This document shows, piece by piece, positions 9,078 to 17,751 of a stretch of DNA of 64,000 bases. The notes beneath the pieces were generated by a model that searched no databases, was not told the DNA's origin, and saw only the letters and a list, made by a program, of their open reading frames with translations. Source of the stretch: Candidatus Goldiibacteriota bacterium HGW-Goldbacteria-1 (GTDB lineage Bacteria; Oederibacteriota; PGYV01); assembly GCA_002839855.1 (NCBI GenBank), contig PGYV01000005.1, forward strand, positions 243,800 to 307,799. The letters are read 5' to 3'. Numbering within the stretch: position 1 is the first letter of the stretch; each line of letters starts with the position of its first letter. Both the position numbers and the translations under genes were made by a program.

Positions 9078-10035
9078 ACCAGCACGGGTTCATTTCGTAC
9101 GTAAAAGTTTTGCATTCATTTGCCTCAAATCCAAGGGGAAAATATAGGGTAAACCTGTCATTGTCATCATCCCTGAAAAGCTGCCCGTTATTAAGGTCGT
9201 CATAATAAAAAGGCCCTCCCATGGTCCACCCGCACGCCGCGTCAGACGTCCATGTGTCAGTTATCATTACAGAGCCGTTAATGTACCCTCCCATGGAACA
9301 TACAGTAAGGGTAATACGCACCGGCCCTCCTAATATCATGTTTGTCGTGTCAGAAAATTTGGTGATTGTAATCGTGGGTGACGGCAGCGGCGCCACGGGA
9401 TTTAAGGTAAAAGTTTTTCTCATATAAAGCATATTCTGCCCCGTGTTCATATCATACTCATTAGCGCCCGAATTCCCTATCGCGTCATAGGAATACGGAT
9501 CCACAACCGTACCGTCAGCCGGATTATAAAGAAGTTTTGCCCACGTCTTGTCTGTCACCATTACCGCGCTTCCCCACGCCGAATCATCAAAATCAGTTTC
9601 ATACCAGGCATCACCGTCCCCGTCATTGGCAGGGGGAATGTTATAATCAAGGGTGGCGCTTAACGCAATACCTCCTTCATTACTTGAAACATACGAGTGC
9701 AGCCCGCCCGCGCATTCCACATCAAGCGCAAACGCCCCCCATATCTGCCCGCCGCCGGTGTCGGTTACGGATAAAGCTATAGAATTTGCCCCCGCGCTGT
9801 TTATCCACGCCACAGGCACGCTCATGCATACCGGCTCTGAAGTGGAATCCCAATTCACGTAATTAAACGGGCCTACATAATGGCCGTTAAGCCAAACCGA
9901 AGTATTGTCATCGCCGTTAACGCATAAAGTGGCGTTAACAGGAGTACAGGCAGCGGAAATAATAACAGGCATGGTGATAAAAAAGATTATCAGCAGAGTT
10001 ATTACCTTTAAAATTAACAAACGTATTTTAAACAT
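8791..10035 (-). CDS. N-terminal part of frameshifted Thr-rich exported protein: signal peptide, lectin-like region, DUF11-like domain
   Basis: The start at 10035 follows an AGGGA site and a good promoter. Residues 1-29 are a signal peptide (ending ISAA). Residues about 30-215 contain an Asp/Trp-rich beta domain (TSVWLNGHYVGPFNY, WYETDFDDSAWGSAVMVTDK) that looks like a galactose-binding fold. Residues about 220-350 are DUF11-like and end with the typical CNPDNNSHCFAVV. After that point the frame degenerates into Tyr/Asn-rich sequence, while the neighbouring frame encodes normal Thr-X repeats. A +1 shift at about 8960-8975 joins them into a protein of about 780 residues. It may be a mutation, a sequencing error or a switch. 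Confidence 0.7.
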   Translation of the reverse strand: MFKIRLLILKVITLLIIFFITMPVIISAACTPVNATLCVNGDDNTSVWLNGHYVGPFNYVNWDSTSEPVCMSVPVAWINSAGANSIALSVTDTGGGQIWGAFALDVECAGGLHSYVSSNEGGIALSATLDYNIPPANDGDGDAWYETDFDDSAWGSAVMVTDKTWAKLLYNPADGTVVDPYSYDAIGNSGANEYDMNTGQNMLYMRKTFTLNPVAPLPSPTITITKFSDTTNMILGGPVRITLTVCSMGGYINGSVMITDTWTSDAACGWTMGGPFYYDDLNNGQLFRDDDNDRFTLYFPLGFEANECKTFTYEMNPCWFDTTVYDYGNVNAYAFFQRYKDCNPDNNSHCFAVVKLYCHADAYYYNVRNRNSNIRNYNTYPDSIADSHAKRYINGDGNINKYGDRYPNCHKHLY

Positions 10036-10086
10036 TTCCCTGCCTTTTTACGGTTGGTTTATCGATACACCCTAAATTCTTTCAAC

Positions 10087-10115
10087 ATTATACAAATATG
10101 CCCTTTATTAATCAA
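10087..10115 (-). promoter_or_regulatory. Sigma-70-type promoter of the Thr-rich protein gene
   Basis: On the minus strand: -35 TTGATT (10115-10110), 17-base spacer, perfect -10 TATAAT (10092-10087). The predicted start is about 45 bases upstream of the ATG at 10035. Confidence 0.65.
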
Positions 10116-10122
10116 TAGAAGT

Positions 10123-10158
10123 TAAAACAAAAGGGGCGGAAAAATCCGCCCCTTTTTA
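10123..10158 (-). terminator. Intrinsic terminator of the efflux operon
   Basis: Stem GGGGCGGA (10133-10140) pairs with TCCGCCCC (10145-10152) over a 4-base A loop. Transcribed from the minus strand it is followed by a T-rich tract. It lies 20-55 bases past the RND stop at 10178 and insulates the pump operon from the Thr-rich gene. Confidence 0.85.
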
Positions 10159-10177
10159 TTAATACCTAAACTTCATA

Positions 10178-13100
10178 TTAACTGTTTAATGTTTTTAACT
10201 TCTTTTTCTCCGCCCTTTTTAACATCTTATTTTCCACCCATTCATATACCACAGGCACAACAACAAGCGTTAAGAAAGTGGATGTGATAAGCCCGCCGAT
10301 AACCACAATAGCAAGCGATTCATTCCCTTTTGCCCCTTCACCCATTGACAGCGCGATGGGAAGCATTCCGAATATCATCGCGAATGATGTCATAAGAATG
10401 GGCCTTAAACGGATGGGTGCCGCGTGCAGCAGCGCTTCCCTTATATTCATTCCCTCTTCACGTTTTTTATTGGTAAAATCAAGAAGCAGAATACCGTTTT
10501 TTGCCACAAGTCCTAAAACCATCAGAAGCCCGATAAACGCAAACATATCCAGCTGATATCCCGTGATAAGAATACCCGCAAAAGCTCCGATTATCGCAAG
10601 CGGTATGGATATCATAAGAATAAGCGGCTGTATAAACGAATTATACAGCGATGCAAGTATCATATACATAAACAATACCGCAAGCAGCATGGCACCGCCC
10701 ATCTGCGTGACAAGCTCGCCAAACTGTTCTCCCTGCCCGCCAAAAGTGTATCTGTAGCCCGCAGGCAGTTTAAGTTCTTCTTTTAACCGTTTCTGTATCT
10801 TGCCGTTTACTTCCATAACTGAATAACCCGGCGCAAGAGATGCCGTGACAATTACATTTCTCATCTTATTTTCCCTGCGGATTTCAACAGGGCCGGCGTA
10901 GTATTTAAAATTACATACAGCGCTTATCGGAATTTTTTTACCCATCCTGTTGGTAAGCAGCAAATTCCTGATATCATCCGGTATCCTTTTATTGGCTTCG
11001 CTCATTTCAATATTTATGTCGTATTCTTTCTCCTCTTTGCGGAACTTGGAAATACTGCTGCCCTGTACAAGTGTCCTTAAAGTAGAGCCTATTTCATATA
11101 CCGACAGCCCAAGCCTTTCAGCCTTTACCGGATCAACAGAAATTACCATTTCCGGCTTTCCCGGTTTATAGGAAGTATCCGTAGATGCTGTCCCCGGTAT
11201 CTCTTCTATCATCTTTTTTATCTTTCCGGAGTATTCAGCAAGAATTTTCAAATCATCGCCGAATACCTTGACAAGAATCGGCGTGTTCATTTCATCGCTT
11301 CCGCCCATTCCCTGCGACACGGTAACGTTCATGAACGCGTCAATCCTGTTATCTTTGACATATTTCATAACCTTCTGAATAAACTGCTCATTTGTCACTT
11401 TTCTGTCTGTTATGGATTTCAGCGATATCATTAAAGAACCTGTATTGCTTCCTCCGCCGCTTCCAAAGCCGGTGCCTGTATCGCCGATACTGGCAAAATA
11501 GGTCTGCACTTCTTCCTGCTGCACAACAAATTTTTCCACAAGAAGCATATATGAATCTATTTTTTCAACAGGCGCACCCGGATATGTCTGCATTCCAAAA
11601 TTAACTATGTTGTTATTCTGATTCATGAAACCCATTTTCATAAAAGGCAAAAGTAAAAAACTTCCGATAAAAAGCAGTACCGTAGTTATTAATACCGCTT
11701 TCTTCCTGTCAAGCGCCCAGTGCAGTATCTCGCCATAAACCCTGTTTCCTTCATCATATATCTGATTCCATTTTTTTGTAATGCCGTCCAGAAATTTCGA
11801 AAAACCTTTTTTATCCGCGCTTTCTTTCTCTTTTTTATACCAGTACGCGGATAACATGGGCGCTGTGGTAAACGCGTCCAGAAGTGATATGGCAAGGGCA
11901 AACGCAACAGTAAAACCAAACTGTTTAAAGAACTGCCCAATAACCCCTGTCAAAAATGATATGGGCAAAAAGACCGCCATAATAGAAAGTGTTGTAGATA
12001 TAACCGCAAGCGCCACTTCGTTAGTCCCTTTCTCGGCCGCTTCCCTGGGGGGCATGCCCAATTCTATATGCCTGAAAATATTTTCGCGCACAACTATAGA
12101 GTCATCAATAAGAAGCCCAACCGCAAGCGATAACGACAGAAGTGTAATAACGTTGATGGAAAACCCGGAAAGCGATATCAGGAAGAAAGCGCCGATAATG
12201 GAATTCGGAAGTGCAATAGCCGTAATAATAGCAGACCTGAAATTACCCAGAAACAGCCACACTATAAGAAGCGCAAGTATGGCGCCTAAGACTATATTTT
12301 CCTGCACGCCCGAAACACTTTTCTTAATGCTTGTGGTTGTGTCAATAATGGTCTTAATTTTAATATCAGCCGGAAGCTCTTTTAACGTTTTGTCTATCTG
12401 TTTTGTAACTTTATCCGCCGTCTCTACGGAGTTTACGCCGCTCTGTTTAAACACAGCCATTAAAACCGCCGGTTTTGTATTAACCCTCAGCTTGCCGGTT
12501 ACTTTTCCAAGCATCCATTCAACTTTAGCCACATCTTTTAACCTTACTATCTTGCCTGTATTTGATGTTATAGGCACCAGCGCTATTTCATCAACCGTTT
12601 TGAATTCGCCAAGCACCCTTATGGTCATATTTTTTTCAACACCTTCAATATCACCTACAGGATAACTTAAATTTCTTGTATTAATAGCCGCAGTTATCTG
12701 GCCTATGCTTATTCCCTTAGCCTGCAGTAAGGCCTTATCAATTATTATATTTACCATCTGTTCCCTGCCGCCGAACACATATACGGCTGCCACGCCTTCG
12801 GTCTGCTCTATGGCGGGCTTCATTACATCATCCATTATTTCCTGAAGCATTGTCTGGTCGCGGTCCGCTTCAATGGAATAGAACGCTATCGGGATGTCGC
12901 TGAAAGAAAAACTTTCAATCATCGGGTCCTGAATGTCATCCGGAAGGTATACCTTTATTGAATCCACTTTCTGCCTGACCTTTGATTCGGCATACTTGAC
13001 ATCAACCCCAAGTTTAAAAGAGGTTGTTATTACGGCCATATTTTCCCTGGCCACGGAATTTACCTTATCAATCCCTTCCAGCGTCGCAAACTGCTCTTCC

Positions 13101-13300
13101 ATCGGCTTAATTATAAGCGATTCAACTTCCTCTGCCGACGCTCCGGGATAAATTACCGTAACGCTTATTGTCGGAAACTCAATGTTGGGCATAAGCTCCA
13201 CAGGCAGGTTTATGTAACCTATGAAACCCAGTGTTATTATTGAAAGAACCATCATAACTACCAGCACAGGCCTTTGGATGGCTAATTTCGCTATATTCAT
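10178..13300 (-). CDS. RND efflux pump, inner-membrane transporter (AcrB/HAE1-like)
   Basis: 1040 residues, the usual length. The N-terminus matches the family (MNIAKLAIQRPVLVVMMVLS, then PNIEFPTISVTVIYPGASAEEVE). The paired aspartates for proton relay are in SLAVGLLIDDSIVVREN (about 400). Two sets of transmembrane helices flank large periplasmic loops. It uses the proton motive force to expel hydrophobic compounds through the adaptor and TolC-like partners encoded just upstream. The substrate is unknown; a MarR regulator at the operon head suggests induction by toxic small molecules. Confidence 0.95.
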   Translation of the reverse strand: MNIAKLAIQRPVLVVMMVLSIITLGFIGYINLPVELMPNIEFPTISVTVIYPGASAEEVESLIIKPMEEQFATLEGIDKVNSVARENMAVITTSFKLGVDVKYAESKVRQKVDSIKVYLPDDIQDPMIESFSFSDIPIAFYSIEADRDQTMLQEIMDDVMKPAIEQTEGVAAVYVFGGREQMVNIIIDKALLQAKGISIGQITAAINTRNLSYPVGDIEGVEKNMTIRVLGEFKTVDEIALVPITSNTGKIVRLKDVAKVEWMLGKVTGKLRVNTKPAVLMAVFKQSGVNSVETADKVTKQIDKTLKELPADIKIKTIIDTTTSIKKSVSGVQENIVLGAILALLIVWLFLGNFRSAIITAIALPNSIIGAFFLISLSGFSINVITLLSLSLAVGLLIDDSIVVRENIFRHIELGMPPREAAEKGTNEVALAVISTTLSIMAVFLPISFLTGVIGQFFKQFGFTVAFALAISLLDAFTTAPMLSAYWYKKEKESADKKGFSKFLDGITKKWNQIYDEGNRVYGEILHWALDRKKAVLITTVLLFIGSFLLLPFMKMGFMNQNNNIVNFGMQTYPGAPVEKIDSYMLLVEKFVVQQEEVQTYFASIGDTGTGFGSGGGSNTGSLMISLKSITDRKVTNEQFIQKVMKYVKDNRIDAFMNVTVSQGMGGSDEMNTPILVKVFGDDLKILAEYSGKIKKMIEEIPGTASTDTSYKPGKPEMVISVDPVKAERLGLSVYEIGSTLRTLVQGSSISKFRKEEKEYDINIEMSEANKRIPDDIRNLLLTNRMGKKIPISAVCNFKYYAGPVEIRRENKMRNVIVTASLAPGYSVMEVNGKIQKRLKEELKLPAGYRYTFGGQGEQFGELVTQMGGAMLLAVLFMYMILASLYNSFIQPLILMISIPLAIIGAFAGILITGYQLDMFAFIGLLMVLGLVAKNGILLLDFTNKKREEGMNIREALLHAAPIRLRPILMTSFAMIFGMLPIALSMGEGAKGNESLAIVVIGGLITSTFLTLVVVPVVYEWVENKMLKRAEKKKLKTLNS

Positions 13301-13344
13301 ACAATTACTCCTTTAGTTGAAATATGCTTTCTGAAAAATCCCGG

Positions 13345-14325
13345 TTACTTCTTTACTTCTTCAGCCTTTTCTTTTTTTTCCTGCTTCTTTCCTTTCTTTT
13401 CTTCTGCCGGTTTTGGCGGCTCATTGCCCGTGCTTATTTTAACCCCGTCTGACAGCCTGAAAGTACCGTCTGTTATTACCTCTGTGCCGTCTGTCAGTCC
13501 TTCGCCGGATATCTCTATTAAATCTTTATCCCTGTATCCCGCCCGCACCGTTGTCTGCTTTGCTTTTCCATCAACAGCCAGATATGCGTAATCCCCGCTT
13601 TCCGTCATTATTACGGCTTTTTCGGGAACCATATACCCTTTAATATCTTCAATAAGAATTTCCCCGTTGACCGACATTCCAAGTTTTAATTTTTTATCAG
13701 TATTTGGGGCTTTAACCACAACAGTGCCGGACATAATATCGCTGTCAATTACCGGCGGTACGGAATACACTTCTCCGTTTACAGAAAGAGATTCATCATC
13801 AATAAATGATATTCTTGCCTTCTGGCCTTTTTTAATTTTTACAAGGTCTTCCTGCCCGACGTTAAATACAAGTTTTACCTTTGAAGGGTCTGCTATTTCC
13901 GCCACAGGCATTGCCGGGCTTACCGCTTCACCCCTGTCTATGCAGTATAACTTTGTGACCATCCCGCCAACAGGCGCTGTAACAGGAGCAAGTTCATACT
14001 GGTATCCCACCATATCGCGGTCAACATAAACCAGCACATCTCCCTTATTTACATAACTGCCTTCAGACACCGCGTTTCTGGAAAATTTTCCCGGCACTAT
14101 CGGGAACACTTTAACCTGCGGGTCTCCTTCTATTACGCCCTGCACCGCAAGATATTTTGATATCTGCTTTTTTTCAAGCTTTACCACGCCGACATTGTAA
14201 ACAAGCTCTGCCGCCTTTTTTCCGCCTTTTGCTATGCTCTGGCCTATCCGAAAAACTATAAGCACGGCTATAATTATCAGCACTATCCTTAATGTGTTTT
14301 TTAAAACATTTCTTGTCTTTTCCAT
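13345..14325 (-). CDS. RND efflux periplasmic adaptor (membrane fusion protein)
   Basis: 326 residues. A membrane anchor (about 12-27, LRIVLIIIAVLIVFRI) is followed by lipoyl/barrel-sandwich segments (SEGSYVNKGDVLVYVD and APVTAPVGGMVTKLYCIDRGE) and beta-barrel and membrane-proximal domains. The C-terminal 30 residues are almost all Lys, Glu and Pro. The alpha-helical hairpin between the lipoyl halves is very short, so it would meet the TolC partner through little or no coiled coil. It sits between the tolC-like and RND genes in one operon. Confidence 0.9.
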   Translation of the reverse strand: MEKTRNVLKNTLRIVLIIIAVLIVFRIGQSIAKGGKKAAELVYNVGVVKLEKKQISKYLAVQGVIEGDPQVKVFPIVPGKFSRNAVSEGSYVNKGDVLVYVDRDMVGYQYELAPVTAPVGGMVTKLYCIDRGEAVSPAMPVAEIADPSKVKLVFNVGQEDLVKIKKGQKARISFIDDESLSVNGEVYSVPPVIDSDIMSGTVVVKAPNTDKKLKLGMSVNGEILIEDIKGYMVPEKAVIMTESGDYAYLAVDGKAKQTTVRAGYRDKDLIEISGEGLTDGTEVITDGTFRLSDGVKISTGNEPPKPAEEKKGKKQEKKEKAEEVKK

Positions 14326-14342
14326 TTATTTTCTCCTGTGGT

Positions 14343-15632
14343 TTATTCTATGAAATTTTTAAGTTTCTGCATTGATGTAAGGTAATTATTAAGCGCGTTA
14401 TAATAATTGGTTTTTGCCCTTAAAAGCCCTATTTCCGCGTTCATAAGGTCCACACTCTGAATAAGGCCGTTCTTATAGCTCTGCGTGGCTATCCTGAAAC
14501 CCTCTTCCGCCTGCTTTATAAGATCCCCTGCAGCTTCAATTACTTCCGCGCTTTCTTCCATTCCCGTATAAAGCTGGTCAAGCTGTATTTCCAGAAGATT
14601 TACGGTATTATCTTTTACCAGCTGCTGCTTGGCTTCCGCGGCGGCAGCTTCCTTAAACGCATACACATTCTTGAAACCGTTAAAGAACGTCCACTGCACT
14701 CCCACCATTACGTCCCACATGCCATACCAATAGCTTTTTTCAGTGTGAAAAGCGGAATCCATTGAAGAATAATTGTAATTGGCAGCTACCGCGACATTGG
14801 GCAGAAACATTGCGCCCATCAGGTATTTTCTGTATTCCGCAATTCTGGTGACTGCCTCTATGGATTCCCTGTCATCGCTTTTATCCCTGAACTTTTTCTT
14901 TATATCATCAGCTGTCATTTCAAGTTTTTTGTAGTCCGGCTCCCCTGTCAGTTCAACTTCTTTATCAAGGGGTATCCCGGCGGTATTTTTCAGCATCTGC
15001 ATTGAAAGCAGATAGGTGTCTTCGGCTTTTCTGGCGTCCGGTTTGGAATTGGCGTACTGCACCTGCGCCTGAAGCACTTCAAAATTGGAAGCCTGCCCGC
15101 TTTTATACTTTGCCTGCGTTATCTTAAAGTATTCTTCATTGCTTTTTAAACTCTGTTTTCCAGCGTTCATAAGCTCCTTTGTTATAAGCGCTCCGTAATA
15201 AGCGGAGATTACATCAAGGTCAAGTTTTTCTTTTGCCTTCTTGAAACCAATAACAGAAAGTTTATACGCTTCCTCCGACATTTTAAAACCAAGCATGGTT
15301 TTTCCGAATGTAAATACCGGCTGCTGAAGCGATACCTGCGCCGCGTACCACGGCCGCGAAGTTGAAGGCGGCAGATAATTGTAAACTGCCTGATACCCGC
15401 CCGCCAGCGAAACTGTAGGCCCAAAAGACGCCGCTGCCTGCCCAAGCTGCGCTTCCGCTATCTCTTTATCCAGCTGCGCCATTTTAAATTCCCTGTTGTT
15501 GTCAGCGCATAATTTGGCAAAATCATCAAAAGATAACTTAAGCACGGCTGTGTCTTCCGCGAATAAACCCGCGCTAAAAGCAGCGGTAAGTAAAATTACA
15601 AGAAACAATCTGGTAATATTTTTAGTTTTCAT
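14343..15632 (-). CDS. TolC-family outer-membrane efflux protein
   Basis: 429 residues with a signal peptide (cut after about residue 25, AGLFA) and two OEP repeats rich in long helices (AEAQLGQAAASFGPTVSLAG, KYKSGQASNFEVLQAQVQYA; and the second-repeat equivalents AVAANYNYSS, SYKNGLIQSVDLMNAEI). TolC-like trimers form the outer-membrane exit duct. It lies 17 bases upstream of the adaptor gene. Confidence 0.93.
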   Translation of the reverse strand: MKTKNITRLFLVILLTAAFSAGLFAEDTAVLKLSFDDFAKLCADNNREFKMAQLDKEIAEAQLGQAAASFGPTVSLAGGYQAVYNYLPPSTSRPWYAAQVSLQQPVFTFGKTMLGFKMSEEAYKLSVIGFKKAKEKLDLDVISAYYGALITKELMNAGKQSLKSNEEYFKITQAKYKSGQASNFEVLQAQVQYANSKPDARKAEDTYLLSMQMLKNTAGIPLDKEVELTGEPDYKKLEMTADDIKKKFRDKSDDRESIEAVTRIAEYRKYLMGAMFLPNVAVAANYNYSSMDSAFHTEKSYWYGMWDVMVGVQWTFFNGFKNVYAFKEAAAAEAKQQLVKDNTVNLLEIQLDQLYTGMEESAEVIEAAGDLIKQAEEGFRIATQSYKNGLIQSVDLMNAEIGLLRAKTNYYNALNNYLTSMQKLKNFIE

Positions 15633-15643
15633 CCGTGCCTCCT

Positions 15644-16210
15644 TTAGTATAATATTTTCCAGGCAAGGCCTGTTTTTATAGTATGAATTTCTTTTTTATC
15701 CACGTCATAAACTGCCGGCCTTTCAAGGCTTAACCTTAAAACCGCTATATCCGCCACATTCAGGTTTACTCCGACCCCAAAATTATAGTATCCGCCGTTC
15801 CAGCTTATGTCCTTATATCCCGGCGTGGGATTAAGCACAGCCATGTGCATACTGCCCAAAGTCATTCCTGTTTCAAAAAAGACATCAGGAAAAACCGGCC
15901 ACTGCGGAAATATGTTCGCACGCGCGCCGATATATAAAGGCGCAAATACCGCGCATGAATTAGAATCCTGTCTGGCTACAAATATGTTATACGCGCCGCC
16001 CAGGTAAATATCGCCCCATTTGTAAATGGAAGCCCCTACTTTCGCGTCAAACACCGGCGTGTCAAATACGCCGTAACTTCCTATTGCCCTGCTGCCCGGG
16101 CTTGTTATTGTCCCGTAACTAAGCCCAAATTCCGTAAAGACCCACTTTTCCGCGCTTGCTGACATTGATACAGCCATTAATAACACAACTGCAGCTAATA
16201 TTTTCTTCAT
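15644..16210 (-). CDS. Small exported beta-barrel-like protein in the efflux operon
   Basis: 188 residues from the ATG at 16210 (MKKILAAV), chosen because it begins a signal peptide ending SASA; an upstream in-frame ATG at 16240 would overlap marR. The mature part has alternating hydrophobic strands with Tyr/Trp and Gly (YKWGDIYLGGAYNIFV, YNFGVGVNLNVADIAVLRL) and ends KILY, like small outer-membrane barrels. It lies between marR and tolC, so a role in the pump or in envelope stress is possible but unproven. Confidence 0.7.
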   Translation of the reverse strand: MKKILAAVVLLMAVSMSASAEKWVFTEFGLSYGTITSPGSRAIGSYGVFDTPVFDAKVGASIYKWGDIYLGGAYNIFVARQDSNSCAVFAPLYIGARANIFPQWPVFPDVFFETGMTLGSMHMAVLNPTPGYKDISWNGGYYNFGVGVNLNVADIAVLRLSLERPAVYDVDKKEIHTIKTGLAWKILY

Positions 16211-16211
16211 T

Positions 16212-16655
16212 TTATTTTCCCGCCTTTTCAAGATAATCATTCATTTTTTTAAGCATTTTAATTGCCGATTTCTTTTCTTCATCTGTCAGCACCGCCATCA
16301 GATTTCCCATCAAGCCGTCCATTTCCTTTAAGTGCCCCATAACCTCTTTTTTTGTTTTGCCCGAAACAGATATCCACACGGTACGCCTGTCCTTTTCATC
16401 GCTCTCCCTTATAAACAGCCCGTTTTTCACCAGCTTGTTTACCATGCTTGTCATGGTGGGAAGTTTTACGCCTTCGCTTTTTGCCAGATCGCCCATTTTC
16501 ATTTTACCCTGTTCAAAGACGCGCCCTAAAACATACATCTGCGCCATGGTGATTTCATGAACGCCTTTCAGGCAGGCCTTTCTGGGAAACTTCTTCTGGG
16601 CAAGATGCCCTACTTTGCGGATGTATTCTACAAGCTCTCTTGATGTCACATCCAT
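16212..16655 (-). CDS. MarR family transcriptional regulator
   Basis: 147 residues with a winged helix-turn-helix: MGDLAKSEGVKLPTMTSMVN is the recognition region (about 78-97) and DEKDRRTVWISVSGK is the wing. It heads the efflux operon, the usual arrangement for local repression relieved by pump substrates. A palindrome that may be its operator lies between the -10 box and the start codon. One cysteine (Cys28) is present. Confidence 0.92.
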   Translation of the reverse strand: MDVTSRELVEYIRKVGHLAQKKFPRKACLKGVHEITMAQMYVLGRVFEQGKMKMGDLAKSEGVKLPTMTSMVNKLVKNGLFIRESDEKDRRTVWISVSGKTKKEVMGHLKEMDGLMGNLMAVLTDEEKKSAIKMLKKMNDYLEKAGK

Positions 16656-16677
16656 CTTAGCACCTCTAATATTTTAT

Positions 16678-16728
16678 TTAACTAATTGTTAGACGCACTA
16701 AGTATATTCAAAAAAAGATATTTGTCAA
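16678..16728 (-). promoter_or_regulatory. Promoter of the efflux operon with candidate MarR operator
   Basis: Minus strand: consensus -35 TTGACA (16728-16723), 16-base spacer, -10 TATACT (16706-16701). Downstream, at 16692-16678, lies CTAACAATTAGTTAA, an inverted repeat (TAAC/GTTA arms). The 11-base core ACAATTAGTTA reappears in the promoter of the second marR gene at 34968-34978. Confidence 0.75.
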
Positions 16729-16778
16729 CAGGAAAAAAATAATTATTTTATGTTGTTATGTTCAGCCCTCTTTATTTA

Positions 16779-17654
16779 TTAATGGGCTGCCGGTGCTTCT
16801 GTTTTTTTATCCGCAAAAGCCGGATTAAATACCGCCTTTTCAATTGTGAATTTCACATAGGGAAGCTCTTTTCCGTCCACAATCCACGCCCCTTCCATAT
16901 AAGAAGGAAGCATATACCCTCCGTAATCCTTAAACTCCCCGGAATAACCCACCCATTCCCTTGGTACAAGCACTTTATTTTCTTCCCTGTGTCTTACAAC
17001 CTTTATGGACTTTAAAGAACCATCAGCGCCAAATACAACCAGCGCCCGTGCCGTCATACCGGCGTCTTTAATAACCGCATACGCGGAATTTACTCCGTCT
17101 TTTTCCCATGTGATAACACTCTTATCAAATAACACAGTCGGGATAATCAGGCATTCTGTAAGCATGCGCTCTAATGAAGCCTGATTCATAAAGCCGCCGC
17201 GTGAATCCTGCAGCGTAAACATTGACATCAGTTTAATATGCATCCTGCCATTACCATTAAAATAAGAGTCTGTCGCGCCCATAGTAAAAAGCGGCGCCAT
17301 GTTTATCACACCCCTCCAGATGAATGAAGGTTTTTTAGACGTAAGGTGATATTTCCCGTTTATTTTAAACCACGGCCCGTCCTGCGAAGGCTTAAATTCC
17401 CCCGCGTGGGTGACTGACGCTGAATCAATCATTGGTTTGCCGGCAATCCCAAGAAACGCCGCAAACTTTTTTACCGGCGCCGGCAGTGTTTTAATATAAG
17501 CGGGGCTGACAACGGAGCCGTTATAACTTGCGGATAACACCCGTATTTCAGATGCTTTTTTTATAAATACAGATTCATCCGCCGCGCCCGCAACCAGAAT
17601 TAAAAAAACAGCCGCAATCAGGACAATTACGCTTATCGCTGTAAATTTTTTCAT
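16779..17654 (-). CDS. DUF6544 family exported protein
   Basis: 291 residues from the ATG at 17654 (MKKFTAISV), which begins a signal or anchor segment (1-25). An upstream in-frame start would run into the terminator of the neighbouring gene. The body carries the family features: SVTHAGEFKPSQDGPWFKING, then PSFIWRGVINMAPLFTMGATD and GNGRMHIKLMSMF, then TECLIIPTVLFDKSVITWE. DUF6544 proteins have no established function. It is not clearly in an operon with the glycosyltransferase, because a terminator separates them. Confidence 0.8.
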   Translation of the reverse strand: MKKFTAISVIVLIAAVFLILVAGAADESVFIKKASEIRVLSASYNGSVVSPAYIKTLPAPVKKFAAFLGIAGKPMIDSASVTHAGEFKPSQDGPWFKINGKYHLTSKKPSFIWRGVINMAPLFTMGATDSYFNGNGRMHIKLMSMFTLQDSRGGFMNQASLERMLTECLIIPTVLFDKSVITWEKDGVNSAYAVIKDAGMTARALVVFGADGSLKSIKVVRHREENKVLVPREWVGYSGEFKDYGGYMLPSYMEGAWIVDGKELPYVKFTIEKAVFNPAFADKKTEAPAAH

Positions 17655-17696
17655 ATTATTCCTCCATAATTTATTAACATCAAATATTTTTTTATA

Positions 17697-17737
17697 ATAA
17701 AAAAGGCGCGGGATGCTTTGGGCACCCCGCGCCTTTG
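17697..17737 (-). terminator. Intrinsic terminator of the glycosyltransferase gene
   Basis: Stem AAAGGCGCGGG (17702-17712) pairs with CCCGCGCCTTT (17726-17736). On the minus strand the stem is followed by a T tract. It is 15 bases beyond the stop at 17752. Confidence 0.88.
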
Positions 17738-17751
17738 AACTTAAACTTAAA

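Noticed and set aside
11781-12665. 294-codon open frame on the plus strand within the RND gene
   Set aside because: It is antisense to a fully conserved transporter and has no family resemblance or ribosome-binding site.
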